Shown piece by piece: positions 36,573 through 48,899 of a stretch of 64,000 bases of DNA. Position 1 is the first letter of the stretch. Each line of letters opens with the position of its first letter. The position numbers and the translations under genes were made by a program. The notes under the pieces were generated by a model that was not told the origin of the DNA, searched no databases, and was given only the letters and a program-made list of their open reading frames with translations. The stretch comes from Azolla caroliniana (lineage: Eukaryota > Polypodiophyta): assembly GCA_043228905.1 (NCBI GenBank), contig JBHGNT010000011.1, positions 18,166,001 through 18,230,000 on the forward strand, given 5' to 3'.

Positions 36573-37005
36573 GGTGAAAACACACAATTATATTAATAAA
36601 TGTGTGTAAAAAACACTACTTACAATAAGTGTGACAATGAAGTATGGTCACCCACTAACGACACACTACATGGGTAGTGGAACATGTTGAATTGCCAATA
36701 GGCCAGACGAACACTCTACCGAGGAAAGAATTTTCACTTGCTCCAATAAAGAAAATTGTCACATTAGTACTCCCTTCAACTTTCGTAGATATGCTTTCAC
36801 TCCATGTCTATTGTCGAATACAAAAGCATTGCGCATATTCCAATTATGACGCAATCCCCAATATCTTAGAAATAAAAAAACGATCTCCATCTCTAATTTT
36901 GGGTCAACCTATGTAAATTGTGCAAACATCCACTGTCTAGGTGTCAAATAACTCCATGATAAAACTTGCCAAATTTGAGAAATGTAACTCTAAATCTGAC
37001 AAGCA
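35965..37005 (-). mobile_element. Two tandem LINE-like fragments with RT zinc-binding domain
   Basis: On the minus strand, 36150-36395 reads GTCLFCTVPLEDSTHMFIKC, the CX2C..HX4C zinc-binding motif found at the C-end of plant LINE reverse transcriptases (zf-RVT). The downstream stretch (36200-35965; FLRYWGLQHNWNMCNAF, FDNRHGVKAYIKKLKG) is repeated at about 37005-36770 as FLRYWGLRHNWNMRNAF and FDNRHGVKAYLRKLKG, with a stop. A CT microsatellite interrupts the first copy inside the zinc domain (translated RERERER). No poly-A tail or TSD was found. A decayed cellular RNase H-like or transposase gene is less likely. Confidence 0.55.
36521..36570. repeat. (CT)n microsatellite
   Basis: A pure CT run of about 50 bp lies beside the LINE-like fragments. 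Shorter CT runs occur at about 36282-36300 and 37022-37048. Confidence 0.95.
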
Positions 37006-38536
37006 ATCAAACATTGTATAAATCTCTCTCTCTCTCTCTCTCTCTCATTCCCGATTCTTTACAATCATCATACTATACTTATCTCACATCAAGCCGCCCA
37101 ACTTTCTCTCATTATATTTCCATACTCTTGGGTTTTGAATGTTCTAGAGACAATTTTGCATTTATCCCAAAACCTTCATCTTCATGCATCTTTTTTGCAA
37201 AGTGTTTGATATTGGGTTCCATGGACACTCTAAACTATTGGTAATTAGCAAAACACTAGGCGATCAACTTTTGATCCATAATATGGTATAGGTTTTTCAC
37301 TTTTCACAATCATCATATTGGTGGGCATATTCATGCCCTGTTTTGAGTGTTTCTAATGAAATGTGTTATAATTATAAATATTCTTTGTGGATTTTCACCT
37401 AACTTTTAGGCCTTCCACCACTAATATATTGAATGTCGAATAATAAAATGTGTGTATGTGGCACACATACACATACATATGAAATGTGTTTAAAAAGATG
37501 AAATAAAAAGTATAATTTTATCTATAGATGACGACGATGGATGCTTTATTTCAAAACTCTAAGATGTAAGGAAATGATGGAAATTTTATTTGTGTTGTAA
37601 CAACAACTATATTAACTATATTGCAACACTCACATTTGAATACTCTAATAGCTACAAAACCGAATATCATTTATAAAATAGTGATTGTATAAATTCGATG
37701 TGGTGCCTCTTGACTTGGAGTACATACATGTACACCACCGTTTTTTAACAGTTTGTGCTCATTACTTCACACGATTTTGCTTATAGTTCTTGGATGTGTG
37801 GAATTTCTTTGCCTCGTGGGTGGTTCACAAGCGGAAGCACTCACGGAGTAGATAAACGTATAAATGTATTAGGAAACACAAGGGTGAAGAAAAGAAATTG
37901 ATAACAAGCGAACACTTATCATATAAAGAGTTAATATCGCATAAGTGTGCAACGCAAAAAGACTTGTGTGCAATTGGCAGCCCATGAAGGTCTTTCTTCA
38001 ACGTCATAACTCAATCCATTGACATGAGTAGGTAATGACACGGTATAATCAAATGGAAATTTCTCTTGTAAGTTAGTTAGAAAGTAACAATAGCTTGAAT
38101 GTGACGAGATCCTGGACAAGGATGGCATTCAGATGTGTCAATGTGAAAAGCCATAGAAGAAAAGGAAGGTAGATTTCATGAGGACGAGTTCTATAGTGAG
38201 CTAAGCATAGGCAAGAGAGGTTATAATGATCGAATTTCTTCACATTTGACATTCAGAGCACTGAGAAAAACCTCAAATTCGTGTCGAGACATCCGAAAAG
38301 GAAAAGACACAATGATGGGATGTGTCAAAGTTAGTGGGAGTGATCTTAGGAAGAGAATGAGGGCATAAGTGGCTTGATCACTAGGAGCACAACTGAGCCC
38401 AAATAGGTATGGAATGGGCACGGAAACTCGTCCAAGCCGGAGGAGATGAATGTATATGGTGTATGTGGTGGCTAGGGTGGGGGCTATTGGGCCTTGTATA
38501 AAGGAGAACCTTATGTGTGGGAATGAATTGGGGAGG
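37006..38536. other. Spacer downstream of the J11-like gene
   Basis: The segment is AT-rich with a CT run at its left edge and an ACACATAC-type run near 37450-37480. No coding signature was seen on either strand apart from out-of-frame shadows of the J-protein. Confidence 0.6.
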
Positions 38537-39046
38537 TCAACACCAACATTGGTCACTTTCCCAACTTCTTCCTCTAGATGTGAAGGAGAAAGAGGAGGAG
38601 GAGGAGGCCTTTGGAGGTGATGCCCATATAGTGGAGGTGGATGCGGACGATGGTGGCCAAATCGAGGAGGCGGCCAGGCGGAGCTTGTGGTCGTATTCGG
38701 CACGAGCATCGGCATCAGAGAGGAGAGTGTAGGCGGCATGGATCCGAAGGAATTGCTCGGTGGTGGTGGCTTTTTCGTGTGCGGGGACTACGTCCGGGTG
38801 GAAACGCCGAGCCATGCGACGGTAGGCCATCTTGACATCAGACGCGGACGCTGACTGTGGGATTTCCAGCACTTGGTAATGTGTGTGGTTCCGATCGGAC
38901 CCAATTTGGAAGGCGGTGATGTTGGGCCGGGGGGAATGGGCGGCGGTAGATTGGCCGGGGGAGTGGCCGGAAGTAGGGCGGAAGTTGGTTGCATTGGATG
39001 AGGCTCGGAAGGAAGAGGTAGGGGAGGAGGGGAGGATTGTTGCCAT
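38537..39046 (-). CDS. Small plastid J-domain protein, J11-like
   Basis: Small plastid J-proteins recruit and stimulate stromal Hsp70. The intronless 169-aa frame starts at ATG 39046. A Ser/Thr/Pro-rich N-terminus without acidic residues (about 1-55) fits a chloroplast transit peptide. The J domain (about 56-120) begins HYQVLEIPQSASASDVKMAY, has the essential HPD tripeptide (RRFHPDVVP) and ends with TLLSDADARAEYD. The C-terminus (RSWESDQCWC) closely resembles the WETDQCW ending of Arabidopsis J11, which supports the assignment over generic DnaJ proteins. There is no G/F or zinc-finger region, as expected for type III J-proteins. The frame is intact. Confidence 0.92.
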   Translation of the reverse strand: MATILPSSPTSSFRASSNATNFRPTSGHSPGQSTAAHSPRPNITAFQIGSDRNHTHYQVLEIPQSASASDVKMAYRRMARRFHPDVVPAHEKATTTEQFLRIHAAYTLLSDADARAEYDHKLRLAASSIWPPSSASTSTIWASPPKASSSSSFSFTSRGRSWESDQCWC

Positions 39047-39129
39047 TTGGTATGTTGGGATGCAATAAGAAAATGATCGGTTGGGTTAAGGATGAGGCTT
39101 GGAGAGGAATGGAAGAAGGTTGGATGCCA

Positions 39130-39390
39130 ATGTCTTATATAGACATACACATGTGCATGTGTACGGTGGTTACATGTGTATATGCAATGGGTTATATGTG
39201 CATGTGTATGGTGGTTACATGTGTATATGTGCATGGGTTATATGTGCATGTGTATGGTGGTTATATATGTATGTGTGGGTGTATGTCCATGTGTATGGTG
39301 GTTATAAACTTATATGTGTATGTGTATGTGTATGTGTATGTATGTATGTATGTATTTGTATCTATGTGCATGTGTATGTGAACCTTATCT
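39130..39390. repeat. Minisatellite (unit about 46 bp) grading into TGTATG repeats
   Basis: Phrases GTGCATGTGTATGGTGGTTA and ATGGGTTATA repeat about three times from 39155 to 39300 with a period near 46 bp, followed by a simple TGTATG run. It starts about 85 bp upstream of the J11-like ATG, so it occupies the promoter. Confidence 0.85.
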
Positions 39391-41560
39391 ATGTGTAGAG
39401 GAGATAAGGTTGTCTTTTGGGGCCTACCCCTTCTTGTCATGACCAATGTAGCAAGATAAGGCTGAGTTGGAATTACTCTTTTTCAAAACCTCCGTCCTCC
39501 ATCCTCTACTCTGGAACACCAACTACATTATTGATTGGGCCACTCTAACGTCATCAAAATTCATGAATTTGTAATATCTCGTTGTACATCCCAATACTTC
39601 ATATCGAACCTTTGATTTACTTTACTGTTTTGCTTACTTTTTTTCTTTACTAAAGAATCGTACGATGTTTCAAATTCGAAACCTATTGAGACGTTTTTCC
39701 ACTATCAAGATTTTGCACCAACTTAATCTCTTGTGTTGATTTAAGTTCCAACGTTTTAATCTACAAATTTTCAGTTGGGTTGTGGTTTCAACCAAGGTTG
39801 TCATAAGGCATCTTCTCATTTTGATTTCTGGCAAAACTTAATCTTTAGCTTTGATTTGCATCGACATCGTATCCAAGAGGGAACCATGCCACCAAATGTA
39901 CTATCGTCTCACTGATTGATAATTGTTGACAGCAAACCTAAACATTTAATGCCTCATGGAATTCAAACTCATGCAATGCTATTATAATACTTCTCGACAA
40001 TGATTATAACCAAGCTTAATGCCCACAATAGATATATGTTTTGTCATATTGGAGAAAATTATATCAAATTGGACACAAACAAATTCACAAGACATATTCT
40101 CGCCATGGTCCCTGCATTACTAATTAGGATTGAGATTTTTTGCAAGACAAGGGCGTGAATACCCATCTAGATATGATGGGGGAATGGGGTTGCTAATGGG
40201 TTCATTTTATTTTCTAGATGGTTTTCCAAAATATTGATGATTAGGGCCTAATTTGGCTATCATTTGAGACATACAAGATCCACCTCAATATTAACTAATT
40301 TAGGTTAGTTATCACGTACCTAGGAAAGTCAAGTAGATTCAATGTAATGAAGTTTCGGAGGTGAACGAGTCTCTACATACCAATATGCTATATATCATTA
40401 GTTCATAAACCCCTCACACTTATTCCACCTTAAAACATTTTCTCCATCACTCATGCACGGGAAGTGGGGTAAGTTGCACATGGTAAATTTGTGTATAAAT
40501 TCTTCTTGACCCCACCACATCAATTTCTCCTCCAATTTATCTCATTTCCTAATGGAAAAGAAACAAATCATTAGTTTTATAATGGAGTTTAAAATTCTAC
40601 TATAATATTCTCCCACATTTGAGCCTCTAAATTTTAAATACCTTCCCATTGAAAAAGCTATGACTCGACATTTTGCCAACATATAAGTAATGGATCATGA
40701 TCACTCCTCGGTTTTAGGAATTAAAACAATCCAAGGCACGTTAGTGTTTTGGAATTCTACATTATGTCAACAATTAACCATTTAATAGACTCTTTTCATT
40801 GTACTAGCATCTCAAAGAGAGCAAACTAGGTTTGAAAAGAACAATGACACAATGATTAGATGAGACTAACACTAATATTAGAGATTGCATGGCCTGCATC
40901 CATGAGCTTGGAAAGAGTTCTGCAAGGTATTGTGCCATTCATGGGTTGCGATAACATGATCATTAAAATGTTGAGGTGTCGAGGTGTAGTGTTCCCTTTA
41001 AAGAGGAATTTTGTTTTGAAAACAAGTTGCCAACTTGCTAACGTAGGTATCGTAATTGTCCTAAAAGAAGAGAAGAGAAGAGATTTGGCATGACATGCTT
41101 AAAGTGTTTGTATTGTTTTCTAGAATGTAGTGGAACTTTTGCATATTTTGTCCCCTACATGTGTACATAATTATAGGTTTTTTCCCGAAGGTTTTTATCA
41201 ACTATTTGTTTTCTTCTTTAAGATAGTATTGGGCTTGTAACCAATAATCGGTGATCGTTTTCCCACTCTCCATAATAAGTTACCTTACTTTTCACTTTTA
41301 AAATAAAATAAAATAAAGATTCACCTTGGTATTAATGGAAAGATGCCCAAAGGCATACAACGAATTCATGCAGTAAATTATAACCCTCATACCCACATCA
41401 ACCAACATGTTGAGTATCAAAAGTGCTCATGTCGAGTACCCTACTTTGCACTTTAGTAAGAGATTATTGTTGATACTTTGTTTGTTCATTATACATATAT
41501 CTTTGTAATCCAATTATGTCGTTCGACTACCTAACAATATGACTTCTGAACAATTTTGCA
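39391..41560. other. AT-rich intergenic region
   Basis: No gene, RNA gene or named repeat was recognised. Short open frames (for example 40860-41093) carry no family signature. Confidence 0.55.
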
Positions 41561-41860
41561 ACATTCTTGCTATCGCTTTTAGTGGTTGTATTGGTTCTAC
41601 GGTCTCTCTTGGTTAATTGTAATGTTGTATGGGCTCCATCTATCTTCCATTGTTGCATCTATTTATGTGGATGTGGGTGGTGGTATTTATACTTATACAA
41701 CTTTATGGTTATTTACATACATAGCCCTCATGGGGCACATTTCGACTATTTACAAATATAGTCTGCCGAGTTGGCTATATCCTCGATTTCGGCTTCGGCT
41801 TCGGCCTATCAGCCTCGACCGAGTTACTCATCAACTCGGGTCTTCTCTTCCCATCCGGAG
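41560..41860 (-). mobile_element. Main part of an LTR (family T, minus) cut by Gypsy-2
   Basis: Joining 41860 to 48883 (one TSD removed) gives, on the minus strand, TGTTGGGAAACAGGTCCC and then CGGATGGGAAG. This is nearly the start of the solo LTR at 50199. Further on both share TATATTTGTAAATAG.CGAAA and an AGTATAAATA box. The left end is not defined; about 41560 is a guess. Confidence 0.65.
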
Positions 41861-42144
41861 TATTAGAGATCTAAGTACTAAAGTAAGCTTAAGATAAGGA
41901 TAAACAAATGATAGATAGAAAGGAGAAAGAGAAAGAAGGGTGCCGATCCACCCGACCACCCCTGAGCGAAGGGATCGAGACGGACTCGAGCCTCGATCGG
42001 CGTCCCATACCACCACCGTGGCATCGAGTCGTACCTGGTGCTGGCGCGCTCGCTACAGGAGTTGACCCACCACAAGAGCAAAGTCTCAATGTAGTCAAAA
42101 AGATGATGAAATGAGGGTAGTTAGGCCTCTTATTTATAGCGATA
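41861..42144 (-). repeat. 3' LTR remnant of Gypsy-2
   Basis: It matches 47872-48155 nearly base for base and starts abruptly at the TATA box (TATAAATA, 42131-42138). The upstream U3 part and the end of the integrase/chromodomain region are deleted, since the integrase frame runs directly into the LTR at 42145. Confidence 0.9.
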
Positions 42145-45100
42145 ACTTAGCGCACTTACCCGTAGACAATGTCTTAGAATTGTGAGGTACACGTAAAAAT
42201 ACCTTCTGTCCAGGTTTGAATACACGAGGTTGCCTATGATGATCTGCATAAAAACGCGCTCTATCTTGAGCTGTTTTTATATTATCTCGTGCAATATGCA
42301 ACATATCTTGCATATCCCGAAGAAAGTTTTGTGTACTTCGCAACTCATCATGATGTATATTAACATCAATCGGGGCTCGTGGCTGAAAACCATACATCAA
42401 CATAAAAGGACTATATCCCGTCGACGTATGCTTGGAGCTGTTATAAGCAAACTCCAAAATTGGGAGATAACGTTCCCATTTTGTTGGTTTTGCACCAACG
42501 TATGCTCGAAGCATGTCCTCGATAATTTGATTTACTCGTTCTGTCTGTCCATCAGATTGAGGATGATTCGTGGAGCTCATGCTCAACGTAGTTTCTAACT
42601 TCTTAAAGACTTGCGTCCAGAAGTCACTAGTAAACTTTGGATCTCGATCACTCACGATATCCATCGGTAACCCATAAAAACGAAACAATTCGTCAACGAA
42701 TTGGTAAGCCAATTCAGGAGCTGTTACCGTGGTTTTAGTAGCAATAAATCTGGCCATTTTAGTTAGTCGATCAACGACAACCTAGATGGCATCATGACCT
42801 TTTTGGGTGCGAGGAAGGCTAACAATAAAATCCATGGATATACTTTCCCACTTATTATTGGGAATGTCCAAGGGATGTAAAAGTCCTGCGGCTTTAAGTC
42901 GCTCGGCTTTGTTAACCTGACACTGGTGACATTTAGTCACATAGCTATGTATGTCAGGACGCATCTTAGGCCAATAAAATTGAGTGGAGATGAGAACGAG
43001 TGTACGATGTATTCTAGGGTGCCCTGCTGAGGGTGCATCATGGCATTAAAAAAGAATCCTCTTTTTGACCTCGGGTAAATCTGGAACACAAACCTTCCCA
43101 TTACGATAGAGTAAACCGTTAGCAATGTGGAAGTATTCCTTCGAGGATGTGGTGATGTCTGTTCCAGACTCAACTCTTGCCCAGTATTTTGCAAAATAAT
43201 TGTCATCAGGATACTTTCCTCGAAGGTGATCATAAAGATCTGATGTTATTTCAGTGAAGCTAAGCATGTTAACTTCACGGATGCGACTTAGTGCATCAAC
43301 GACAGTGTTCATGGAACCTTTACGATATTGTATGGAAAAATCAAAGTCCTGGATGAGATCAGCCCATCGTGCCTTACGACCTTTCAGGTCTTGTTGGTCA
43401 CAAAAATATTTCAAGGACTCGTGGTCCGTAGTTACCACAAAGCGATTTCCATAAAGATAATGGCGCCATGTTTTGAGCGCATGTATAACTGCAAATAATT
43501 CCTTTTCTTGAACGATATACCGACATTGAGCAGAATCAAGTTTCTTACTCTCGAATGCTATTGGTTTACCATCTTGATACAAGACAACACCTATCGCATA
43601 ATCGCTTGCATCAGTTTCAACCTCAAAAGGTTTTGAAGGATCAGGTAAAAGAAGTGAAGGAGCCTTGCAAACCAGGTCCTTGAGTTCCTTAAAGGCGAGG
43701 TCTAGTGTAGCATTCCACACAATAGGTTTTGTAGACTTACGCATTTGACCTTTTAAAAGATCAGTAAACGACGTCGTTAATTGGGAGTAATTACGAAGAG
43801 ACTTTCGCAAAAACCCGACAAAACCAAGGAATGATCGAACTTCTCGAATATTCCGAAGAGTGGGCCAAAGCTTGATTTTCTCAATGCGAGAAGGATCAAT
43901 TTCAACTCCTCGTTCGGTTATGAAATGTCCAAGATAAGTAATTGATTTCTTGAAGAACTCACATTTTGAGATCTTTGCATAAAACTGTTTGTCACACAAT
44001 GTTTGTAAAACAAAGCGGACATGTCTCTAAGCATGTTCTTGTAATGTACAACTATAAACTAAAATATCATCCAAGAAAATAACGACAAATTTTCCAAGTT
44101 GTTCTCGGAAAATGTCATTCATTTCTTGTTGAAAAGTAGCCGGAGCATTGGTCAAACCAAAAGGCATAACCAAAAACTCGTAATGACCATAGCGCGTACG
44201 AAATGCCGTTTTAGGAACATCGTCCTCACTTATTTGTATTTGATGGTAGCCAGTACGGAGATCAAGTTTCGTAAAATACCGAGCTCCTTGGAGACGGTCA
44301 ATTAGATCGTCAGCCCGGGGCAATGGGTACGAATTCTTGATCGTCACTTTATTCAAGCGTCGGTAATTAATACACATACGCCATGTGCCCTCTTTCTTTA
44401 TAACCAAGAGAACTGGTGCACCCCATGGAGATTTACTATAACGTATATAACCCATTCGTAAATATTCCTTGAGTTGCTTAGATACCTCATCTTCTTCGGA
44501 TCGACTTAAGCGATACGGAGGTATAGTTATTGGTGCAACAACAGGTACAATATCTATACGATGGTCTATATTACGTTTAGGAGGTAACCCATCAGGTAGT
44601 TCACTTGGAAAAACATCATGAAAATCATTTAAGATTTCATCAAGTTGTTGTTGTTCAAAATATGTTAATTGAACCGGGACATTATCGATATTGTAAACTT
44701 GAATGTCCGGATCAAGTACACAATAAAATAACGTAGAACAAGACAACTCGGATATTGATGGACACGAGGAAACAATCGAGAGGGATTGTTTTTTTACACA
44801 TTGAATAAAATGCGTACAATCGTTCAGTACAAAAGAAATGGAATGGCGAACCCAATCAATAAATAAAGAAGAGTTTTTATTATAAAACCAGGGATAACGC
44901 AGTATTACATCAGTGGTACAAAGATTCATTACATGGAAGTCTACTTCCTCTATATAAGTATCAATAGAAATTCCTAATGAATGAATCGCCCCGTTGATGT
45001 ATTGTACTCTTCCATCAGCCAAGTGCACTGTGTAGGTGTGATCACTTACGGTGGGTTGGATTCCCCATATCTGAACCAAACGATCATTCACAAAATTGTG

Positions 45101-46189
45101 TGAGCTTCGCGAATCAAATAAAAATTGTACGGGAGATCCATTGATATACCCGTTTGCACGTAGTAAATCATTGGGACCCAATACATAGTGAGGGAAAGAA
45201 CATTGACAATTACTTAAATGATGTGTATAGACCTGAAGGACATTAGGAATCTGACCTTTATGGTCTGTAGCTTTAGCTTTGTTGTCGTGCTCTTTCCGTT
45301 GGAGATTTCGACATTGATATTTTGTATGACCCTTCTTTTTGCAGAATACGCAAAAAGGATGTTGTCGCTTACAATCGCGATCCAGGAATTCGTTGGGTGT
45401 CTTGCGTTTCCCAACAAATTGCGACTGCTTAGTCCCGGGCGCTTCGTTGGGTTTGTTGTGGCCCTTCTTCGAAGTGCGTTGATAGCGAAGATCTATTTCA
45501 ACGGCCTCTTCGAAGGATTTTGGATCCTTATCGTGCACTATCCAGTGATAGTTCGAATTGGGGATGCCATTGACAAAACAAGCTATCAACCAATTGTCCC
45601 CTTCTAGACCCGATTTTTGGATTTGGGTTCTAGCATGGTGAACATAGTCTTCTAGCAAGGAAAATTTCCTGCTAGAGAGGTTCATTAAAGCTTGTGCTGC
45701 CTCGGTTCGAGAGGGAGGTTGCAGAAATTGGCCCTTAAAAACCGTGACAAAATCTGTCCAGGTATCGGGCAATTTCCCCATAGTACGGAGCCCACGCCAC
45801 CAGGCAGCGGCCTTACCCCCGAGTTCTCGGCCGACATATGCAATCTTCGTACTATCTGGCGTGGGATAGAGCTCAAAATGAGACTCCCATCGTCCCAGCC
45901 ATGTGCAGATTGCTTCTTCGATTCTTTCCTTTTTGTCTCCCGCAAATGGCTTAACGACAAATGATGGTTCACCTTGTCGCTCATCAGGTCTATTAGTCTC
46001 ACGTTGTAGACTAATGACACGTGTCTCAAGAGCACTCTGAGATTGCCGAAGTTCGGTCATTTGTTGAGCGGTGAAACTAAGGTATTGGGTTATTTGTGCC
46101 AAATACATCTCAGTGGACATTTGTCCAGGAGGATTCCCTTGAGTTCCTTCCGCTTGAGCGGATGACATCGGATCGTTAATTTGAGCCAT
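42145..46189 (-). pseudogene. Gypsy-2 gag-pol (broken, integrase C-terminus deleted)
   Basis: The ATG at 46189 opens a 720-codon frame. It has gag with [19 protein letters not shown], a CCHC knuckle ([14 protein letters not shown]), a protease with DSRSS where DSGSS or DTGAS is usual, and RT with [33 protein letters not shown] and the catalytic [15 protein letters not shown] at 44027 replaces a sense codon. The second part (43999-43046) has the RT thumb, RNase H (VETDASDYAIGVVLYQDGKP) and the start of integrase, then a frameshift near 43050. The integrase continues with a CHQCQ zinc part, a TAG near 42783, VSDRDPKFTSDFW and HPQSDGQTERVNQ. It stops after NSKTLSTGKCAKLS, just where a chromodomain-bearing tail would begin. 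The changed protease triad would reduce or abolish activity. Confidence 0.92.
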
Positions 46190-47861
46190 TAAAGATTATT
46201 TCTGGAAAAGAAATAGGATAAGGTCAGAGAGATAGTCATAACATCATGTCGTGATGTAAACATATCATGGGCAAACATTAATCGATATCATGATCTCACG
46301 TCAATACCCCTCTAGACGTATGAGATGAGGTTCAAGATCAGGTTACTATAGTAACACAAAGGTGTTTTAAAAACCATGGGGGTGACAAATAAATGTCTTT
46401 CCCTGATCTCTATATCGATTTTTTCATGGTGGCTCCCTGAGGCTCAACCATGTATGTTCGCGTCATGAATAGTTTATACACGAAAAAAATGTAAACAATA
46501 AACTATGTTTCGGTGCCCACATATGTGGTTTCGGCTCTTTAAGTCCTATTACGAGGACCCCGAGGTGCACTTAGACCTTAAGTCTAAACATGTGTTATAG
46601 TCATATGTATCAAGGATGTTGTATGGTCTTGGTCATATTTGAACTCGAGACCTCGAGAACAAATACATTAAACACTTGAACCAACCAAGTAAGTTGCTCG
46701 TCTTGAATGCTTAATGTTTGATGTGTATAAGAGATATGCGAGATCATATTTGCTTTTTCTAAAAGAACATATATGTCAAGGGTCCTTATTTCGCCCTCAT
46801 TTACCAAAACTATGTTGGAATGTTACCTAACCTCAAGTCTCGTAATTACGATGGCATACGCCAAAGTGCAACCTAATTGTCAAGCCAAATGAGCCCTCGT
46901 TTCGTAGTAGGCTCACGTGGCCCATCACATGGTCACGTCATTACGAATGCCTCTCGTAAGAACGAGCTCATGGTGGCATCGTATCCATGTAACGAGGGAG
47001 GGATGTTGGATACGTGTGTCATTGGAGCGACCTCACTTGAAATGGGTCAAGCCCTACGTACTCAACATCATTATGGCTATAGGTGTTTCTTTACGTAACG
47101 AAATCGAGGTCATCAACAGGGTTGTCAACAATAAAAAATTGTTGAAAAAGGGATGGTGACAACGCCATTCTCACAAAAATGTGAGGACGGCCACCAACAT
47201 CCTTTTCCTGACAAGGACAACTTTCGATATAATCACGTAATAACGAATATACACATATGTTTACTTATCACATATATACGACCAAATACGTATATACGTG
47301 ACCACATATGCCTATATTAACATATCGTTATATTAAATAGCCACAAATGATGTGATCGAGATACGTAATCGAGGTATATACCTCTACGCACACGAAACAT
47401 CCACAAATAAGAGATCATCGTAATACGCAATTGAGGTATTGACCTCTTACGCATACGAGACCAACCGCATATCGTTTACAACAAATCAAGGTATTAAACT
47501 CATACGCAAACGTAACATATGTTCGTGAACGTAATACGTAATTGAGGTATTAACCTCGTACGCAAACGTCACTCATCACATATTATTAATATGTCAAACG
47601 AGGTATTGACCTCGTGCACATATGTAAACGTTTTAGATAATCAATTAAAGACCACTACAACATCATTGACTTAATGAAAAAAAATGACATATAAACTAAA
47701 CACATGATTAGATGGGAGAAGAGGGAATAGAAAGAAAAATTATGGAAAGAGTTACCGAAGTTCTTTGTTGATCATTGTCTGGATCAAGGCCGATCGCACA
47801 ACGATCGATTAGCATCAATCAAAAGACAAATGAAAAACAAAGAAACATTAGTACATAAATC
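46190..47861 (-). other. Gypsy-2 untranslated leader
   Basis: The 1.7 kb between primer site and gag holds no convincing frame. It contains a palindromic tandem array (47371-47614). Long leaders are usual in some plant Gypsy lineages. Confidence 0.7.
47371..47614. repeat. Tandem array with a 14-bp palindromic core
   Basis: GAGGTATATACCTC (47371), GAGGTATTGACCTC (47433), a weaker AAGGTATTAAACTC (47488), GAGGTATTAACCTC (47544) and GAGGTATTGACCTC (47600) recur every 55-62 bp. Most copies are followed by a TACGCA(A/T)ACG-like word. The palindromic core is better conserved than the rest of the unit. Confidence 0.8.
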
Positions 47862-47871
47862 TGATACCAAA
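47862..47871 (-). promoter_or_regulatory. Primer binding site of Gypsy-2
   Basis: On the minus strand TTTGGTATCAGA follows the LTR within two bases, matching the initiator tRNA-Met complement TGGTATCAGA. Confidence 0.8.
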
Positions 47872-48877
47872 TATTAGAGATCTAAGTACTAAAGTAAGCT
47901 TAAGATAAGGATAAACAAATGATAAATAGAAAGGAGAAAGAGAAAGAAGGGTGTTGATCCACCCGACCACCCCCGAGCGAAGGGATTGAGACGGACTCGA
48001 GCCTCGATCGGCGTCCCATACCACCGTCGTGGTGTCGAGTCGTACCTGGTGCTGGCGCGCTCGCTATAGGAGTTGACTCACCACAAGAGCAGAGTCTCGA
48101 TGTAGTCAAAAAGATGATGAAATGAGGGTAGCTAGGCCTCTTATTTATAGCGATACCCAAGGCCCCTAGGCAAATTCACACTTTACCTAATGGGTTGTCT
48201 CAATCCCGAGGATTAAAAGTAATCCTCCCCTTCTTTACACTCTCCTTTAACCCTCACACTTATCCACGTTGTCGCGTTGCTACGCGCGTGCGTGGAGAAA
48301 CGAGGCGGGACCACCGGGGTCTCGAACCGAAGAGCAGGTGATAGGAGGGGAAAGAGAAAGAGAGAGACGACCGGTTACGTGTGAGCAAAGAAACACAGGG
48401 GCACGCCCCGTCAGCGCAGAAAAACACGAATGGACACAGAGACAGAGAGACACGAATGTTTGTATATTAACAGATGACACCAAAAACAACAGAGCACGCG
48501 AGTGGTTACAACCAAACAGGCCGGCGAACAGATGCCGATGCCTGTTCGTCTGCGCACGAAAGGGGATAGGATGGAGGTGCTGCCGGAAGCACACGGGCGT
48601 TCCTCGAAGCAGCGCGAGCCTCCCGAAAACCTGTAGAGAAGAGCAACAGAGAACAGACAGAGGGGAAGCGTTCGGTTACGGTCCGACAGCACTTCGTCCT
48701 CCTCAATGCGTCAAGAAGGGAGCCGTCTCCCTCCTTTACTTCCTACCTACCGAATCTAACTACCCGGATATGCCTTTGTACTTAATTCCCTATTATATAC
48801 ATTAAATTCACGACAACGTGTATAGAATACTACGGTAAATTCTCACCACGGGATATTATATGGTCATGCCCGTAACA
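47872..48877 (-). repeat. 5' LTR of Gypsy-2, interrupted by a solo LTR
   Basis: The LTR consists of 47872-48269 and 48820-48877 (about 456 bp), with a TATAAATA box at 48142-48149. The outer end reads TGTTACGGGCATGACC on the minus strand. Confidence 0.88.
48270..48815 (-). mobile_element. Solo LTR of the Gypsy-1 family inside the Gypsy-2 LTR
   Basis: It begins TGTCGCG and ends CGACA like the Gypsy-1 LTRs and shares blocks such as AACAGATGCCGATGCCTGTT, GAGGTGCTGCCGGAAGCAC and CGAGCCTCCCGAAAACCTG. ACGT flanks it on both sides (48266-48269, 48816-48819), a 4-bp TSD. No internal sequence remains. It is clearly diverged from Gypsy-1, so it is an older or different subfamily. Orientation follows that of Gypsy-1. 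Confidence 0.88.
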
Positions 48878-48899
48878 CGGAGGGACCTGTTTCCCAACA

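Larger units (their letters stand above)
41861..48877 (-). mobile_element. Gypsy-2: chromovirus-like Ty3/Gypsy element with truncated 3' LTR
   Basis: The element reads on the minus strand: 5' LTR (47872-48877, itself interrupted), tRNA-Met-type primer site, a 1.7-kb leader, gag-PR-RT, RNase H, integrase and a 284-bp 3' LTR remnant. The TSD CGGAG lies at 41856-41860 and 48878-48882, so both outer ends are preserved. Termini on the minus strand are TGTTACGGGC...CTCTAATA. Stops and a frameshift make it inactive. Confidence 0.9.

Noticed and set aside
37441-37485. Telomere-like or centromeric simple repeats
   Set aside because: The runs are ACACATAC and ATGT-type microsatellites; no TTTAGGG array occurs in the window.
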